Assembly: GCA_030386875.1 (NCBI GenBank)
Contig: CM059560.1
Span: 34,528,183-34,592,182 of the forward strand
DNA from: Morinoia aosen
Taxonomy: Eukaryota; Arthropoda; Malacostraca; Amphipoda; Talitridae
DNA length: 64,000 nt
Direction: 5' to 3'
Both the position numbers and the translations under genes were made by a program. The notes under the pieces were generated by a model. The model was not told where the DNA came from and did not search any database. It was given only the letters and a program-made list of their open reading frames with translations. Shown one piece after another: positions 1 through 12,689 of this stretch (the first letter of the stretch is position 1; each line of letters begins with the position of its first letter).

Positions 1-1275
1 TTTTTAAGATTGCTATTGAGCGTTTTGAGGATTGCTATTTACTTGAGAATCGCTATTGAGCGTTTTGAGCATCGCTATTTGCTTGAGAATCGCTATTGAG
101 CGTTTTGAAGATTGCTATTGAACGTTTTGAAGATTGCTATTTACTTGAGAATCGCTATGGAGCGTCTTGAGCATCGCTATTTGCTTGAGAATCGCTATTG
201 AGCGTTTTGAAGATTGCTATTGAACGTTTTGAGGATTGCTATTTACTTGAGAATCGCTATTGAGCGTCTTGAGGATTGCTATTTACTACCGCTATTGAGC
301 GTCTTGAGGATTGCTATTGAGCGTCTTGAGGATTGCTATTGAGCGTCTTGAGGATTGCTATTGAGCGTCTTGAGGATTGCTATTGAGCGTCTTGAGGATT
401 GCTATTGAGCGTCTTGAAGATTGCTATTGAGCGTCTTGAAGATTGCTATTGAGCGTCTTGAAGATTGCTATTGAGCTTCTTGAAGATTGCTATGGAGCGT
501 CTTGAAGATTGCTATTGAGCGTCTTGAAGATTGCTATTGAGCGTCTTGAAGATTGCTATTGAGCGTCTTGAAGATTGCTATTGAGCGTCTTGAAGATTGC
601 TATTGAGCGTCTTGAAGATTGCTATTGAGCGTCTTGAAGATTGCTATTGAGCGTCTTGAAGATTGCTATTGAGCGTCTTGAAGATGGCTATTGAGCGTCT
701 TGAAGATGGCTATTGAGCGTCTTGAAGATGGCTATTGAGCGTCTTGAAGATGGCTATTGAGCGTCTTGAAGATGGCTATTGAGCGTCTTGAAGATTGCTA
801 TTGAGCGTCTTGAAGATGGCTATTGAGCGTCTTGAAGATGGCTATTGAGCGTCTTGAAGATGGCTATTGAGCGTCTTGAAGATTGCTAATGAGCGTCTTG
901 AAGATTGCTAATGAGCGTCTTGAAGATTGCTATTGAGCGTCTTGAGGATTGCTATTGAGCGTCTTGAGGATTGCTATTGAGCGTCTTGAGGATTGCTATT
1001 TATTTGAACATCGCTATTGAGCGTTTTGAGGATTGCTATTGAGCGTCTTGAGGATTGCTATTGAGCGTCTTGAGGATTTCTATTGAGCGTCTTGAAGATT
1101 GCTATTGAGCGTCTTGAAGATTGCTATTGAGCGTCTTGAGGATTGCTATTGAGCGTCTTGAGGATTGCTATTGAGCGTCTTGAGGATTGCTACTGAGCGT
1201 CTTGAAGATTGATATTTATTTGATAATCGCTATAGAGCGTCTTGAGGATTACTATTTATTTGAGAATCGCTAGTG
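1..1275. repeat. 22-bp minisatellite array
   Basis: A tandem array of a 22-bp unit, GCTATTGAGCGTCTTGAAGA plus TT, fills the left edge and probably continues beyond it. From about 281 to 1190 the copies are nearly identical. Sub-blocks share single variants: GAGGATT, GAAGATT and GAAGATGG versions occur in runs, as expected from local unit duplication. Positions 1-280 and 1190-1275 are more diverged and include a longer variant with TTTACTTGAGAATC. There is no coding signal. The array ends at the sequence CTAGTGGAAGG. Confidence 0.95.
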
Positions 1276-4178
1276 GAAGGCATTACCCTTCGGCGTTATT
1301 ACGGAGGGAAGAGTTGGTTGAAATTGCAGCAAAGATAAAAATAAAATAAAAAAATATTTAAAAAATCAGATTTTAATGATTTCTGCAATCGTCTAGAGAA
1401 AGTCGTAAAAATATAACTCTAAACGAAAACAGAAACAGTAAGGAATACAGCTGTTTACCATTCCACTTATATTAATCAAGCATGGCGCTGTCACTTTAAG
1501 ATGCACTACAAAAAATAGACACTACTGAACCAAAAAGCTGCAGCAAACTGCTGGAAGCCAACTGCTCTAGAAAGAAAACTTGACCGATTAAGTGCGCGAA
1601 CAAACCCACGATTGCCTTGCCTGATGATTACACTTGCAGCATACTAGACCCCGACGCATCCCTCAATGTTTAGAGTAAAAACCCGTCAGCTCGTACTACA
1701 CGGTCAACACGTACGCTAGAGTGACCAATCTACCACGGGAGTTGTACGTGTCGCGGGGTACTGACTGTCATTGTCTCTTGAGCAATCATTCTGGACAAGC
1801 GTTCGTATCTCTCAGCTAACATTTCACGAGGGCCTCTTGACAAATAATTCAAAAAGATTCACGCATTAATAATTCATATATGTCCAAGAGACAAGACTAG
1901 GGGACCGATGCTCGTACGACCATAAAGTGAAACACGTCACCGTAGCTGCAAAATTGACGATGTCGCGTAACTTTTACGACGTAATACAGTCTTCATAATG
2001 AGACTGCATTCATTTGAAAAGTTCAATCTAAGTGCGGTTAACTGTTGACACGATATTGTAGAGTCAATGTTAGCGACACGTGAAGGCATCAACACTGACT
2101 CTCGTCTTTCAATACCACAATATCCGAGGTCAGTTGCGCAGCGTTTTCAGCAAAATAAAAGAAGCAACACGAGTGCATGCGACGATAATACAATAAAAAT
2201 AATAAACAATAATACAAAATAAAATCCATATTTGCACAATGCCATGAGGCAACAAAGATGAGCAGGAAAACGTTTGATCAACGCTGAATACGCGCCATGC
2301 TCGAAGTGCATGAAACATGCGGTCCAGCGAAGTAAGAGTCGCTACAATTTTCTGTGCTCAGAGCGCGCAAAGTGAATACAGGAAGTTAATGTTTCAATAT
2401 ACGCAGAAATGTAGTTCAATAGTAAAACTTCTCGCAAAGCTTTATTGAAAAATTGAGAATACAAAATCCGTATCATACAAAAATGAATAAGTATATATAG
2501 ATATTTATAAATTTTCAAGTTACAAGTGCGCATTGACGGCCGTATACAACCGCACATGTTAATCGAAGAAGTAACCGAAATAAATCAAATGAAAATAAAC
2601 CCATACTCCCAGCAGCTCATTAGCAATTTCCTTATCAATGCTCTCACAAACAAAAATTAAACACGAGACCCATAAATGGAGAAAAATGACATGGCAAAGC
2701 AGCCCCCACCAAGTACAAAGTATAACTTGCAAAGCAAAAGACCTTAGAAACAGAGAGGCAAGCGTAAGGTCCGAGGCAGCCAGACACCGAGAGATCACCA
2801 GTAACACTAAAGACTCGGCAATAAGCATAACATTTATCTTTAGAAGAGGCTAATACTAATAACCCTATCCCGAAAGAAGAGACACATGAAACATAATCAG
2901 GAGACAGGAAATGGATGCAATATAGTGACCGTTAGGAAGACCTGGCTGACGTGATACAAGAGCATTTCAAATATACTCAGAAAGAGTAAAGTTAATGATG
3001 ATCAAATGTTGCACCAAACGATACCGTTTGAGAAAACTTTGCTTATTCAATAGATGTGCGTTGAGTGTGCAATTTATTGATACAACCCAAGTTTTAACAC
3101 ACATTTATATTTACACTTATTAAATCCGTACTCCTGAATGAACAGCTTTCACAATGAACAAGCTCAGGGCCTACTCGGTCACTTCATTTGCATTTCTTTA
3201 AATATGACGCTAGAGTAACACGCGCACTATGAAAGTAGTAAAGGATTTACCATTTTGAACAGCAGTTATTGTTTTTGAGAAAAAGACAGACATTGCTTTC
3301 ACAAGTAACTATGATCATATGAACTTCGGCATCGAATTCACTCAAAGTCCAGACAGTGCCTCCGAATACGTGCGTCTAAACACCAGCAACAAAACCTTTG
3401 GAAAGAGGAAAACTTGATTTCGACTTTGCGGGCGTGAATAATTGCTGTAAATATATTTAAAGCAATATTCTACCCCGTTAAGTCGAAATCAAGCCTTCCT
3501 GATTTAGGAAGCTTTGTAACTGGAGTTCAGTTTCTTGTTTTAATAATTCTAACATACTAGTATATCAGAACTATTAAAACAAGGTAAACACAGAAAACGT
3601 AACTCCTAGCAAAGGAGTGAAACAAAACCTTTTCAAACAAAACAAAACCACTTGGCCAGCAAACGGCCTGAAGACTGAACTAAGTCTCTAAATGCTAAGC
3701 CGTGGCAAAAGTTGTTCCCTACTAGCAATTTTTTGGGGTGGTGAATATTACAAAAGAAATTACATTGAGTCTCAAACGAGGTCTTTCAAAAATCCCACTT
3801 GTGTACTTCTTTGTAAATTCTCAGAGCAGCGCCTCACAGCGTGAGTGCAATTATTATGGCCAAATTGTTCTAGTTTCGCAACTTTGAGAAGTTAGAAAAA
3901 TTATAATGGCCTAACTGAGCTAAGTACGTAATCAGGAGCACTGTCTGATAGGAAGGCAGCAACACCGAAGTCCAGCGACCGCTGATACTGTTTTTGAGCA
4001 AATACACTGACCACTTGAACACGGCCTGTCACCATAACTCACTGAGCACATGACAAAAACAGTGAAACTACATAACCTGGCCTGGACACATTCCTACAAT
4101 AGCTTCAACATCACGAGAAGGGTCAGCTGAAGAAGAGGGTCTAAGGAGAGAACTGAGGAGGAGAGGGCGGGTACTCAC
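1276..4178. other. AT-rich DNA without a recognised gene
   Basis: No exon was recognised on either strand, and open frames are short and low-complexity. The stretch lies 3' of the BTB gene's third exon, so it is either an intron or downstream sequence. Two small inverted repeats are visible: arms around 3411-3424 and 3480-3495 (CTTGATTTCGAC against GTCGAAATCAAG), and arms at about 3533-3549 and 3570-3588 (CTTGTTTTAATA against TATTAAAACAAG). Both look like short foldback-element remnants. Confidence 0.5.
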
Positions 4179-4259
4179 AGAGGCAGCAGTGGAGGCGTCG
4201 ACGCAAGCGAGCGTGTCGTTAGCAGCGCTGCCGTCAGGGCCGTCTACTGTCAGAGGATC
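4179..4259 (-). CDS. Probable third coding exon of the BTB gene
   Basis: An 81-bp open segment lies between an acceptor (TGTCCCACTGCAG) and a strong donor (GTGAGTACC). It is 27 codons, phase 0 at both ends, matching the phase-0 donor of the 825-bp exon upstream on the minus strand. The encoded segment is acidic and small-residue rich (begins DPLTVDGPDGSAAN), like the low-complexity tail of the preceding exon, and has no recognisable domain. Splice sites, phase and composition are the only evidence. It could be an alternatively spliced cassette. Confidence 0.55.
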
Positions 4260-5330
4260 CTGCAGTGGGACACGAAACAAATGCCTTCACTAACTCATTA
4301 TGATATGTTTACAATGCAGTTCGAAGAAGAGTACGTGTACTTGAATTTGACACTTTTGATATGTGAAAATCAATACGTAATTTACCAAACAGTAAGTTGC
4401 ACCCTCTATATCTCTGACAATGCTTCAAATGACATATCAGTCCACTGCCCAATAGATGTCATTATTTAGAGCTAAGATTCACAGTTGTTCTCGTAACGAC
4501 GGTTGCGTTCACTCCTTCAGAGCGTCAACCCTCTCCTGTATCCTTTCAAATAGTAACAAAAAATTCCTCTGAAAAGTCCATTCATGGGAAGTATTCAGCA
4601 ATAAAATGTATTACAAAAATAATCAAGGTATAAAAAACAATCGGAAAGTTATTTCCTAAACTACATACTAAATGACACATGGCGCACAAAGGTATTTAGT
4701 ATTTTGGTTCGGCTTGTGCCCTACCTGCCACGCGGTGCTGGAATGGGTTGATCATCAAATTGTGTGTCAGATGAGACAGTTTTTACAAAAAAAAAAGCAA
4801 AAATTATTTTTTGCAAAAAAACGCATTTAACAGTTAGTGTATACAAAAATATTATTTATTATATGACCTGTATTTTACCTACAACAACCGAAGGACACCT
4901 TTACCATTACCTGCATTCATACCTTGAATTGAATCACTTAACTGTGAAGTTAAGTTAAGTTAGCTTTAGTTAAGAATGAACATTGCCTTCTAAGTTATTT
5001 CTCTCGTATCAATTATACTTTGATTTCTTTCAGCACCTTTCTCGAAGAGTTCTCTCGCCCTCAAGCCACACTCTAGTTTACGACTACGCCCCCACCATAA
5101 CAGATGACGAGAGGCTGATATGCCTTGTGAGTGCAGAAGAACAGCAACATGAAATTGCTCAATCCTAGCACTGGTATGTTGCAACCCTGATTACCTGACT
5201 ATGAAATTAAGCCCAATGAATAATGAATTAAATGTTACTCGATTCCCCTGACTCTTCTACTCATCGTACTTTTGAGAAGCTCCGATATACAACTAAAAAC
5301 GTATCTCTCAAAACATGATTCAGAACTTAC
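4260..5330 (-). other. Intron of the BTB gene
   Basis: About 1.07 kb between exon 2 and the probable exon 3. It is AT-rich with no recognised element. If the exon 2 donor is not used, translation runs on into the intron for 31 codons to a TGA, an alternative C-terminus that cannot be excluded. Confidence 0.5.
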
Positions 5331-6155
5331 CTGCAAAGCATCACCATCGTTTTCAAGTTTCATTTCATGTCCATGCTGGTCTTGGCCATTCAAGGTATCC
5401 GAGTTTCCATTCAGGCTTTCCTCTTCGTTAACGTTCTCCTCCATTTCGATTTTGACAAGAGGCAGCGGATTCACCTCAGACGTGTTCATCACGTTATCGT
5501 TGTTGTTTTCTGAAGCCGAGTAGCCCGTGTTCTGGTCGTCCATGTTGTCATCGGACGCTTGCCCAGCAACAGCACCGCCATTGGGTAGCGAGGATCGCAT
5601 GGCGTCGGAAGGCTGATTCACGGCGGTAGGTACTTCCTTGGCGACAGGTTCGGCACTGGCGGTGAGGTGAGCAGTGGCACTTACTCCAACGAAAGGCATG
5701 CGTTTCCGTTTTGGAGGAGGACTACGGCTATTGACACGGTCTCCAGTGCGCTTGTGAAACGTGTTGGCGGAGGCTTGGTGTGGCTTGGGGGCAAACTGGG
5801 CCGAAAGATAATTCGAATGCACGATTCCAAGTTGGACATTTTTCTGGAACTGTTCATCCTGTGTAGTGGCAGTGACCGTGTTTGGGTCTATCCAAAGCCC
5901 TTTGATTTTGAGCTTCTGAGCCGCCTCAAGAAAACCTGAGACGTCGGACGCCTTTATCTGAACTTGCCCCATGTACATGTAGTCAAGCAAGGAAAACATG
6001 TGCTGGGGGTCCAAGTCCAAGAAGATGATGGGTGCTTGCTCAGGCCTGACGAGGTTGAGCATGGTGGCAAAGTAGTCGCTGCATGCTGACAACACCACCT
6101 TGTGGGCCAAGAACTCCTTCCCACCTGAGAACAGGCTTACGTCCGCATGCTGGTC
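5331..6155 (-). CDS. BTB/POZ nuclear factor, main exon with BTB fold
   Basis: An 825-bp, 275-codon exon carrying most of a BTB/POZ domain, a protein-interaction fold found at the N-terminus of arthropod transcription factors of the Tramtrack/Lola/Broad group. Visible hallmarks, numbered with exon 1, are DQHADVSLF at 27-35, AHKVVLSACSDYF at 43-55, LLDYMYMGQVQI at 82-93 and FLEAAQKLKIKGL at 101-113. A basic PPPKRKRM at 172-179 is a likely nuclear localisation signal. The remainder to residue 301 is Ser/Asn/Asp/Glu rich and unstructured, with VKIEMEE resembling a SUMO-acceptor motif. The acceptor is TTGCTCGTGCAG and the donor GTAAGTTC, phase 0 both sides. No zinc finger or other DNA-binding domain is present in this exon. 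The exact orthologue is uncertain, so no symbol is given. Confidence 0.95.
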
Positions 6156-7248
6156 CTGCACGAGCAACAAGTGATCAAATTTACAGTTTTCTCGTCTTAA
6201 TGAACTAGAGGATATTCAAAAATTTTCAAGGTTCACTACTCTTTGATTTGTGAAAGTTGGTTATTGTTTAAAAATCTCTTTGCTGTGATCATTTTAAAAT
6301 CTCCGAACGCGCAACTTGGCTATCACTGCTGTTGCGGCCGATCGTCAGCCATTGACTTTTCAGTCATTACGGATTCCTTCGCGTGACGAAATGCTAAACA
6401 TGATGTAAAAATCAATTTATGCATAGAAAACGAATAACCACTGTTAACACCTTCACACCCGTCAGAGAAGAATTGGCTAAAGGATATCTCTGATATTTAA
6501 GAAAGAAGGGAAGAATTAATTTATTTATCTATTGATTTTACTAAATGGCTAGACAGCAAATAATAACGGCGGTTAGTGTAAACTCGAGAGCGGTATGTTA
6601 TAGTGATCGATAAGCAACTAAGCTTTCGATAAATATCAAATTCTGCGCCCGATACCTCTTGTGCACATGTGCGTGGAGCGGCAGCGAACTCGTTAAAACC
6701 TCATTTTGGATCTTGCAACGTCTAATATATTCTTTTGAAGTTTTATAAAAATCAATCATGAAAAATGAAATGAGAAGTATATCAACCACGCCAATTTCAA
6801 ATAACCGAAGTCGCTCACAATGTAGACAAAAGTATACGGGCCTGATAGAAGGAAAATGTCCAACACGATAAGAAGCGAAATTTCTACACAAAATTCACGA
6901 TAAAAAGAGAACTCAAACAACGTGAACAAGGGATTCTACATAACACCGCACTTTCCGTTGAGACAGAATGATAAAAATCATCAGCACTTGAGCTTTACTC
7001 GAGTCGCTGGACAAAAAGGCAAATCAGCTCAGAGGAAAGCCCCTGAAATAGCGCAGCGCTACCCCAACAATACAAGCACATCAGCAGGACCACAGGTCCG
7101 ACATCGCAACACGCAACCGAGTTTAGGTGTCCGAGTTAAGTAAGGGTCTCGACGGGAAACTGTCACCAATAACTCTCCAATGCCTAGTAAAATTAGGCTG
7201 AAAATAACCAAGCACTAAGTTAGAAAAAGAACATTAGAAAGCACTTAC
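6156..7248 (-). other. Intron of the BTB gene
   Basis: A 1.09-kb intron between the ATG exon and the BTB exon, donor GTAAGTGC and acceptor CTCGTGCAG. It is AT-rich with no recognised transposon or RNA gene. Confidence 0.7.
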
Positions 7249-7357
7249 AGAACGACGCAGAACGCGGAACACCTGAAGCAGGTGACTGCCATGGTTGTTC
7301 CACTTGAGTATCTGTTCATCTTCCATCGCAGGGCAGTGTTTCACTGGTGTCAACTTA
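7249..7357 (-). CDS. BTB gene exon with start codon
   Basis: A 109-bp exon. The acceptor TTTTTATCTTACAG ends at 7358. It is followed by 31 nt of 5' UTR and an ATG at 7326-7324, then 26 codons to the donor GTAAGTGC. The peptide begins MEDEQILKWNNHGSHLLQVF, the classic start of Tramtrack-group BTB proteins, which open with a K-W-N-N-H stretch before the first BTB helix. It joins in phase 0 to DQHADV in the next exon. The upstream 5' UTR exon or exons and the promoter are not resolved. Confidence 0.88.
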
Positions 7358-9841
7358 CTGTAAGATAAAAATACGAAAAGGTAAACATGGCACATTTTTA
7401 GTTAGAAAGAGACACAGAACTTGGGAAAATATACAGATATGAAAAAACATTTCAAAATTACACTTCAAGCGTAGTTTTACAACGACTCGGTACTGCCCTC
7501 CGAAACAAAAATTAGCGTACACGACCAACATTGAAGGTTCATATTTTCCTGAAATGAACTGGAAAAATCAGAGCGGGACTCGTGTTGCTCACACCTGAGA
7601 TTAAAAAAGCCGATAGAATTATTTTTAAAAAATTTAAAAGCACTCCTCGGTGATGACTTTTATCACGACATGACACAGTGATTGAGGGTCCTCGCTGGCA
7701 AAAGGAGTTACATCTCCTCGGTTGGCATACATGAAGGCTAAATTGGTATCGAACGTCAGGACGACAGGTCACGAGCTTATTTGAAATGATAGAAGCAATG
7801 CGTTGTTACTTACAATGAAAACAGTAATCAGAAATACGCGGTCTTTTCGATAACAAGCGCGCAGGGTTGAAATTTCACCCGCGTATTAAGAAAAACACAA
7901 CAGCTGTGGCTATTACACTCCGCACCTAACGCTCGGATTGCAAGAGGGACCTCTACTACCTCAAGCCTGCCACATCTCGCAGCGGTAAATAATTGACGAG
8001 AGAAGAAGAAAAGTTTCAAAAGATTACCGACTTGCGAGGAAGAGTGGCCGTCATGAGGCGTTCGGTGAAAGTAGCGGTGGCGCGGCGCGCACATGGAGAG
8101 AGTTGAAAGAAGGCGCACACCAGCTACACCAACGCACACGGCAACTCTACAAAAGGCACACGAATTTCGTTAGAGCGCATGTTGCATCACGATGCTGCCC
8201 GGCAAGTAAAGTACTTCAGAGTACTTTCTCCGCAGATGCCCGTACACGGCGCCGCTGAACCTACACACAACTGATGAACCTCACCGACTACCGCACTGAG
8301 GTTCCCACTTCTGAAATTTTTCACGTAATGGGAAGTCCTGTTTTCCAGTACAACCTACACTGCAACTACGCACATCGCTTAAAACATCTCATTTCACGCC
8401 GTCACCATTCGATGCGGTTGAAGAATAATTTCCACCAAAATATAGCTAAGTATTGTTTTAATTAATGTAGACGCATTACAACGCATATCCACCCTTTTAA
8501 GGAAACATGTAACTTCCCTGCAGCGGTAATTTGAAAATCAGGAGCTTGCAGAGCTCTGTGCATCGTCACCGTCGCTACTTTGCCTCGAGGTAGACAAAAA
8601 GGTCAGGCTTGCTCGTTTCGGCGAGGCGGAGACGCAAGCCTGGGCCGATACACAGGCTCGTATTCACAGTATAAACAACACATTAGTCGTATTTTTTCTC
8701 AAGGTTTAATCACTATTTCCGCCTAGTCAAGTGATTTCCACATTCAAACTCAGTTAAGTTTGATTTCAACTGGTACCACGAGGGCAACAAATTTGGTTAT
8801 TTCGTTGGCACAATACAACCAACTGAAAACAAGTACCCTAGACATGTGTAGCATTGGAAACCTCTAACTCGAAAACTTCCGGCATTAGGAACCATCTAAA
8901 CATATCGAAACTTATATCAACTTTACAACAAACCCCTAAATCTCATGTTTCTAATTTTTGTTCGACAGTGAATACAGTAGAAAGACAACAATGAAGAACT
9001 GAAATTAAAAGACCGATTAACAAGAAGAAAGTTCCAAAGCTGAATGGCATAAGAAGCGTATAACTCAAGAACTCGACACACACAAATAACGATTATGATC
9101 ATAAAAGTTTGAACCGGAAATAAAAACAGAAAACTTGAAATAGTCAAATATTCAACTATAAAATTGAAGAACGTGATGGCGTGATAAAACATGAAACATG
9201 ATTTATGAAGCGTTTAAAATGACGTGAGAGCATAAAGACAAAGAAAAAAACAGGCATTAGCAGTCTATAGAAAGAAAAACAGATGAACATAAAAGAAATA
9301 AATGAACAAAAAAAGAAAATATGACCAGCAATGCATCTGAACACGAACAGAAATTGGTGAAACTTCATGAGGGCGAAGGCGACAGAGGCGAGGCAGAGCA
9401 TGGTAGAAAGTGTTGACATGTGTGTGAGAGAGAGAGGACAGGAGGCGGAGAGGGCCTGCACACGTGTGCGTGGAGGGGAAAGTGGGAGGCGGGGTGAGGG
9501 GAGTCGCACAGCACAAGGGCAGAGGGCGAGGGCATGGCACCCGCAGCTGCCTGCCTCGAATCCACCGACACGTTTGAAAGATTTGTTCGCTACAACCAAG
9601 CACAGAGTTGCGAGATAAAATAATAATTTTCATGTATAAAAGTCAACAATACAGCAAGGACCAAATACCCCTCATACACATTCACAGTGGGCTGAAATCG
9701 GTGTGATAACAAGCACACTATGACCAGATATAAGTAAAACGGCTTCGATGCTCTGCGCAGAATGAAGTACCTAAAGCTACCAACATTACAGTCGTAGCCG
9801 AAGCGATTCTACCTTAATAGTACTAGATAAAATTAGATTAT
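7358..9841. other. 5' flank or first intron of the BTB gene; GC-rich islands
   Basis: No coding exon was recognised. The sequence is AT-rich except for higher-GC patches at about 8030-8170, 8560-8660 and 9366-9560. The last is purine-rich on the plus strand and includes a GTGTGAGAGAGAGAGG run. Such patches upstream of a gene whose ATG exon starts at a splice acceptor are candidate promoters or 5' UTR exons on the minus strand, but no splice donor is decisive. Confidence 0.3.
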
Positions 9842-10176
9842 AAGTTAGTGCAAGGAGGCATAACAACAACCTAGGGGGTTTTCATTACAGAAGAACACCA
9901 TTTAGTAAGGAATTAAGGAAACGAGGAATTTGAGCACTAGGTTTGTTCCCACACCCTACGCATAGAAATATCAAGATTGAAAGAAGGTTATGAAACAAGA
10001 TAATAGTGTATGAAGAAAGTAATAGGTTTTGAAGAAAAGGACAGCAGTTAACCGCAAATATCAGATCTGTAATGAATCAAAATACCCATTCTATTTCAAC
10101 AGCCTTTAGCTCAGGAGCTCACATCTCCTCTGCGGCGCTAATTTCTGTTCATACAGTACCTGTATCCACCTAAGGA
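9842..10176 (-). mobile_element. Family A SINE-like repeat, diverged copy
   Basis: An old copy of the window's commonest repeat. Shared landmarks, in plus-strand order, are ACCATTTAGTA, GGAATTTGAGCA, TAGAAATAT, GAAACAAGATAA, GGACAGCAGT, CTATTTCAACA, TTTAGCTCAGGA and TACCTGTATCCACCTAAGG. The element reads on the minus strand, with its 5' end at the CCTNAGG side. Confidence 0.75.
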
Positions 10177-11887
10177 GATCAACTTTAATAAGAACCCAGA
10201 ATCTAAATACGTCAGTCGTATCAGAAAAGGGAAAAATATATGCACGCATACATTAACCAAAATTACGTGCAAAACCACAGAATGTAAAACGTAGCGTTTT
10301 TCTGACAACCAATCATGTAGAAGTAACAAACGTTTTTCTTCTTCTGTGGATAAACAAGATTTGGCCACCGAGTTACGAGCACGCTTGAGACACTGAAGTT
10401 GATCGGTTGGAAACCTGAACATAAAAGTTGGAGACCAAAACGTGAAAAGAATTTGATACAATGCGATGAAGAGCTGGACAACAACAAAGAGAAAAACACA
10501 GCACAAAGTATACGAACGTGAGTTTGCGACAATATAAGAGCAAGAGAAAGAAGAGCAAGCAGGAGAAAGTGTGGGAGTGCAGAGGAGTGCATGAGGGAAA
10601 GTCGGGGGCTAGAGCATTGCTGGAGAGAGCTCGGGAGGCTCGCGGTTCTCTACTATGCGCCCCTCCCCTCCCGCGCTGCAGAGATTACCTCCATGGATTA
10701 CTTCGTCCTCTTCTAACATACCAATAAAATAATCATTGCTCGGTAGAGGTATTCTTCATGCCGCTAGTGCATCAGTGCTGGCAAATTTTTACGCAACATA
10801 CGATATAACTATACACACGCTCATTTCAAAGCGCCAAGTGTTTAAGACACAGACATTACGATTGCATAAAACGTTGCCCTTAGTAAGACACAACACTAAT
10901 CCGTTAACTTTAACACGTTTTCGTTCTGTTGGCCGTCATCACATGCAAGTACGCTGCACGCACTCGCCGCAAGCAAACATGACACTGGGAGGACCCCATT
11001 TGTTTAGTCTTGACAACACTGTTCATTTTACCACGAGCTAAGTCGCATTCAAGCACGAAAGCTGTTACATCAACTTTACCAGGCGTCGAACGACTCAACT
11101 CTCTCCAGGTACCTTAGCCCTTCACGAGGCGTGCACTGCGACCGAACGCAATTCGCAACCCGCCGCTCGGTTGACAGTCATCGCCCACCAATGCATATCG
11201 AGTGAGTACGACATAACCAAGATAATTTCGCGTAGTAACTTCAAAATATCTCCTTCCCTCTCAAGAATAAACAACCATTGAACTATCGGCACGCTTATTC
11301 ACCCCGTGCCAAGGAATTCACGACACTCCAGGCCAAGAAAGCCAAACAAAAATGTCCAGCCGCGGTGCCCTTTAGGGAAAGAGCACCCTCATCCCGTGCC
11401 CGAGAGAGAGTTGGCGGTCAAAGAAAGCAGCAGCCATTGGCAGCAAGGGAGGGGAGAAAGTTCATGTATTCCTGTGCACCCGAGATACCTCCCGCCTCAC
11501 TCGGTGAGCGGGGTTACGCTCCCTGTCGCCTGACTACCAACGCCACAGAAAGTTTGTTTTCCCTCGGTTGATAGATATAATTCCAAGTTCTCAGACAATA
11601 CACCTCAAGTTCCCGGACACAAAAATAGAGGGCATGAAGTCTCTTCACGTGAAACTTCAGATTTTTTTATCCCGCGCTTCAAACATATTTGGACACATAG
11701 GCTTAAAAACATTGAAAGTGAAGCCATTATAATTAAAATGCTATAAATCGTTGAATAAATCATATCACAGTTAAGATGTTATATATCGATTGCAATTAAA
11801 ATAAAAGGTACAACGATAAATTTTGAAGAGTGCAGCAGGAGAAGAAAACGGATCTACTATACCTAAAATTTAAGAGATTAGACTATG
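10177..11887. other. Non-coding DNA with two GC-rich islands
   Basis: No gene was recognised. Two GC-rich segments stand out: about 10560-10695, including CCCTCCCGCGCTGCAG, and about 11340-11540. They resemble the islands at 9.4, 15.9 and 19.2 kb and could be alternative promoters or non-coding first exons of a minus-strand gene. Open frames here (for example 11278-11571) lack domain similarity. Confidence 0.25.
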
Positions 11888-12231
11888 AATTATTACGAGC
11901 CTCCTTGACTCTAACAAACGATCTCAAAACAGGAAGAAGGCTTTATTTAGTAAGGAATTATGGGAACGTTGAATCTATGAGCAAGGTGCATCTTACACCC
12001 TGCGCACAGAAACAACAATGTTTCTGTGTTTGTGAAACGAGACCAAACGGAAGGAGACAGTAACAAGTGCTGACAACAAGAAAGCAGAGAACCGAAAGAA
12101 GATGCCACAACAAAGAAGCCTACTCTATTTCAACTAAAGAAAAATCTTTCCAACATTCAGATAAGGACCATATATCTACCAAAAGGAAGCATTAATTCCC
12201 TAAAATGCAATAGCTATATCCTCCTGAGACG
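11888..12231 (-). mobile_element. Family A SINE-like repeat, diverged copy
   Basis: Recognisable by GCCTCCTTGACT, TTTAGTAAGGAATTATGGGAACG, AAATCTATGAGCAAGGTGCA-like sequence, AACCGAAAGAAGATG, CTACTCTATTTCAAC and a terminal ATATCCTCCTGAG. It is about as diverged as the 9.8-kb copy and reads on the minus strand. Confidence 0.7.
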
Positions 12232-12689
12232 ATACATTTGCTCTATATTTTGAGGGCGACACCTAACTCCCAGGTCTTAATTAGCATCTGGTAAACTCAC
12301 AGAAAACGATGAACATCAATATTGCAATCAGAATCGAAATAAAGATCAGGAGAAAGCAGAGCGACTATCAACAAACAACAGCTTACACCGTAACAGCGAA
12401 CAATATCATGGAATTGGTCACAGAGATCAATACATCGCCCTCTTTCCCATAAAAGAACACAAAAACCCTCCGATTTCCTCCTTCGCCGTTACCTGAAGAG
12501 ATCGACCTTTTCTCCTAGGAAGGTTTTCCATAGATAATTCTTAGCAAACGCTAGGACGTTGAGTAGGTGATGTGATGAGCAGCACTCCGAAACATGTATA
12601 TGTCGTTGATAAATTTAGCGAGGCCATCCTGCAGCCAGCCACTGGAGAGGACACGCAGCGAGATGGCGTGGCGCGAGGTGAACTGCAGC
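12232..12689. other. Short AT-rich spacer without recognised features
   Basis: I see no gene or repeat between the family A copy and the minisatellite. The 12572-13393 open frame starts here but owes its length to the repeat that follows. Confidence 0.4.

Larger units (their letters stand above)
4179..7357 (-). other. Gene span: BTB-domain nuclear factor, three exons seen
   Basis: Minus-strand gene assembled from three GT-AG bounded exons: 7357-7249 with the start codon, 6155-5331 with the BTB fold, and 4259-4179. All coding junctions are phase 0, giving 26 + 275 + 27 codons with no stop. The open end implies further 3' exons, perhaps zinc-finger or HTH exons as in Lola/Tramtrack-type genes. 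Those would be to the left of exon 3 and I did not find them in 1-4178. The 5' UTR is also incomplete, because the ATG exon begins at a splice acceptor. Confidence 0.75.

Noticed and set aside
1-1275. CRISPR array
   Set aside because: Units are contiguous with no unique spacers and the context is eukaryotic; this is a minisatellite.
2342-2828. Hydrophobic minus-strand frames as small membrane proteins
   Set aside because: Typical of AT-rich non-coding DNA, with no conserved motif and an overlapping frame on the other strand.
5272-5939. Plus-strand frames of 83 and 90 codons
   Set aside because: Antisense to the BTB exon.
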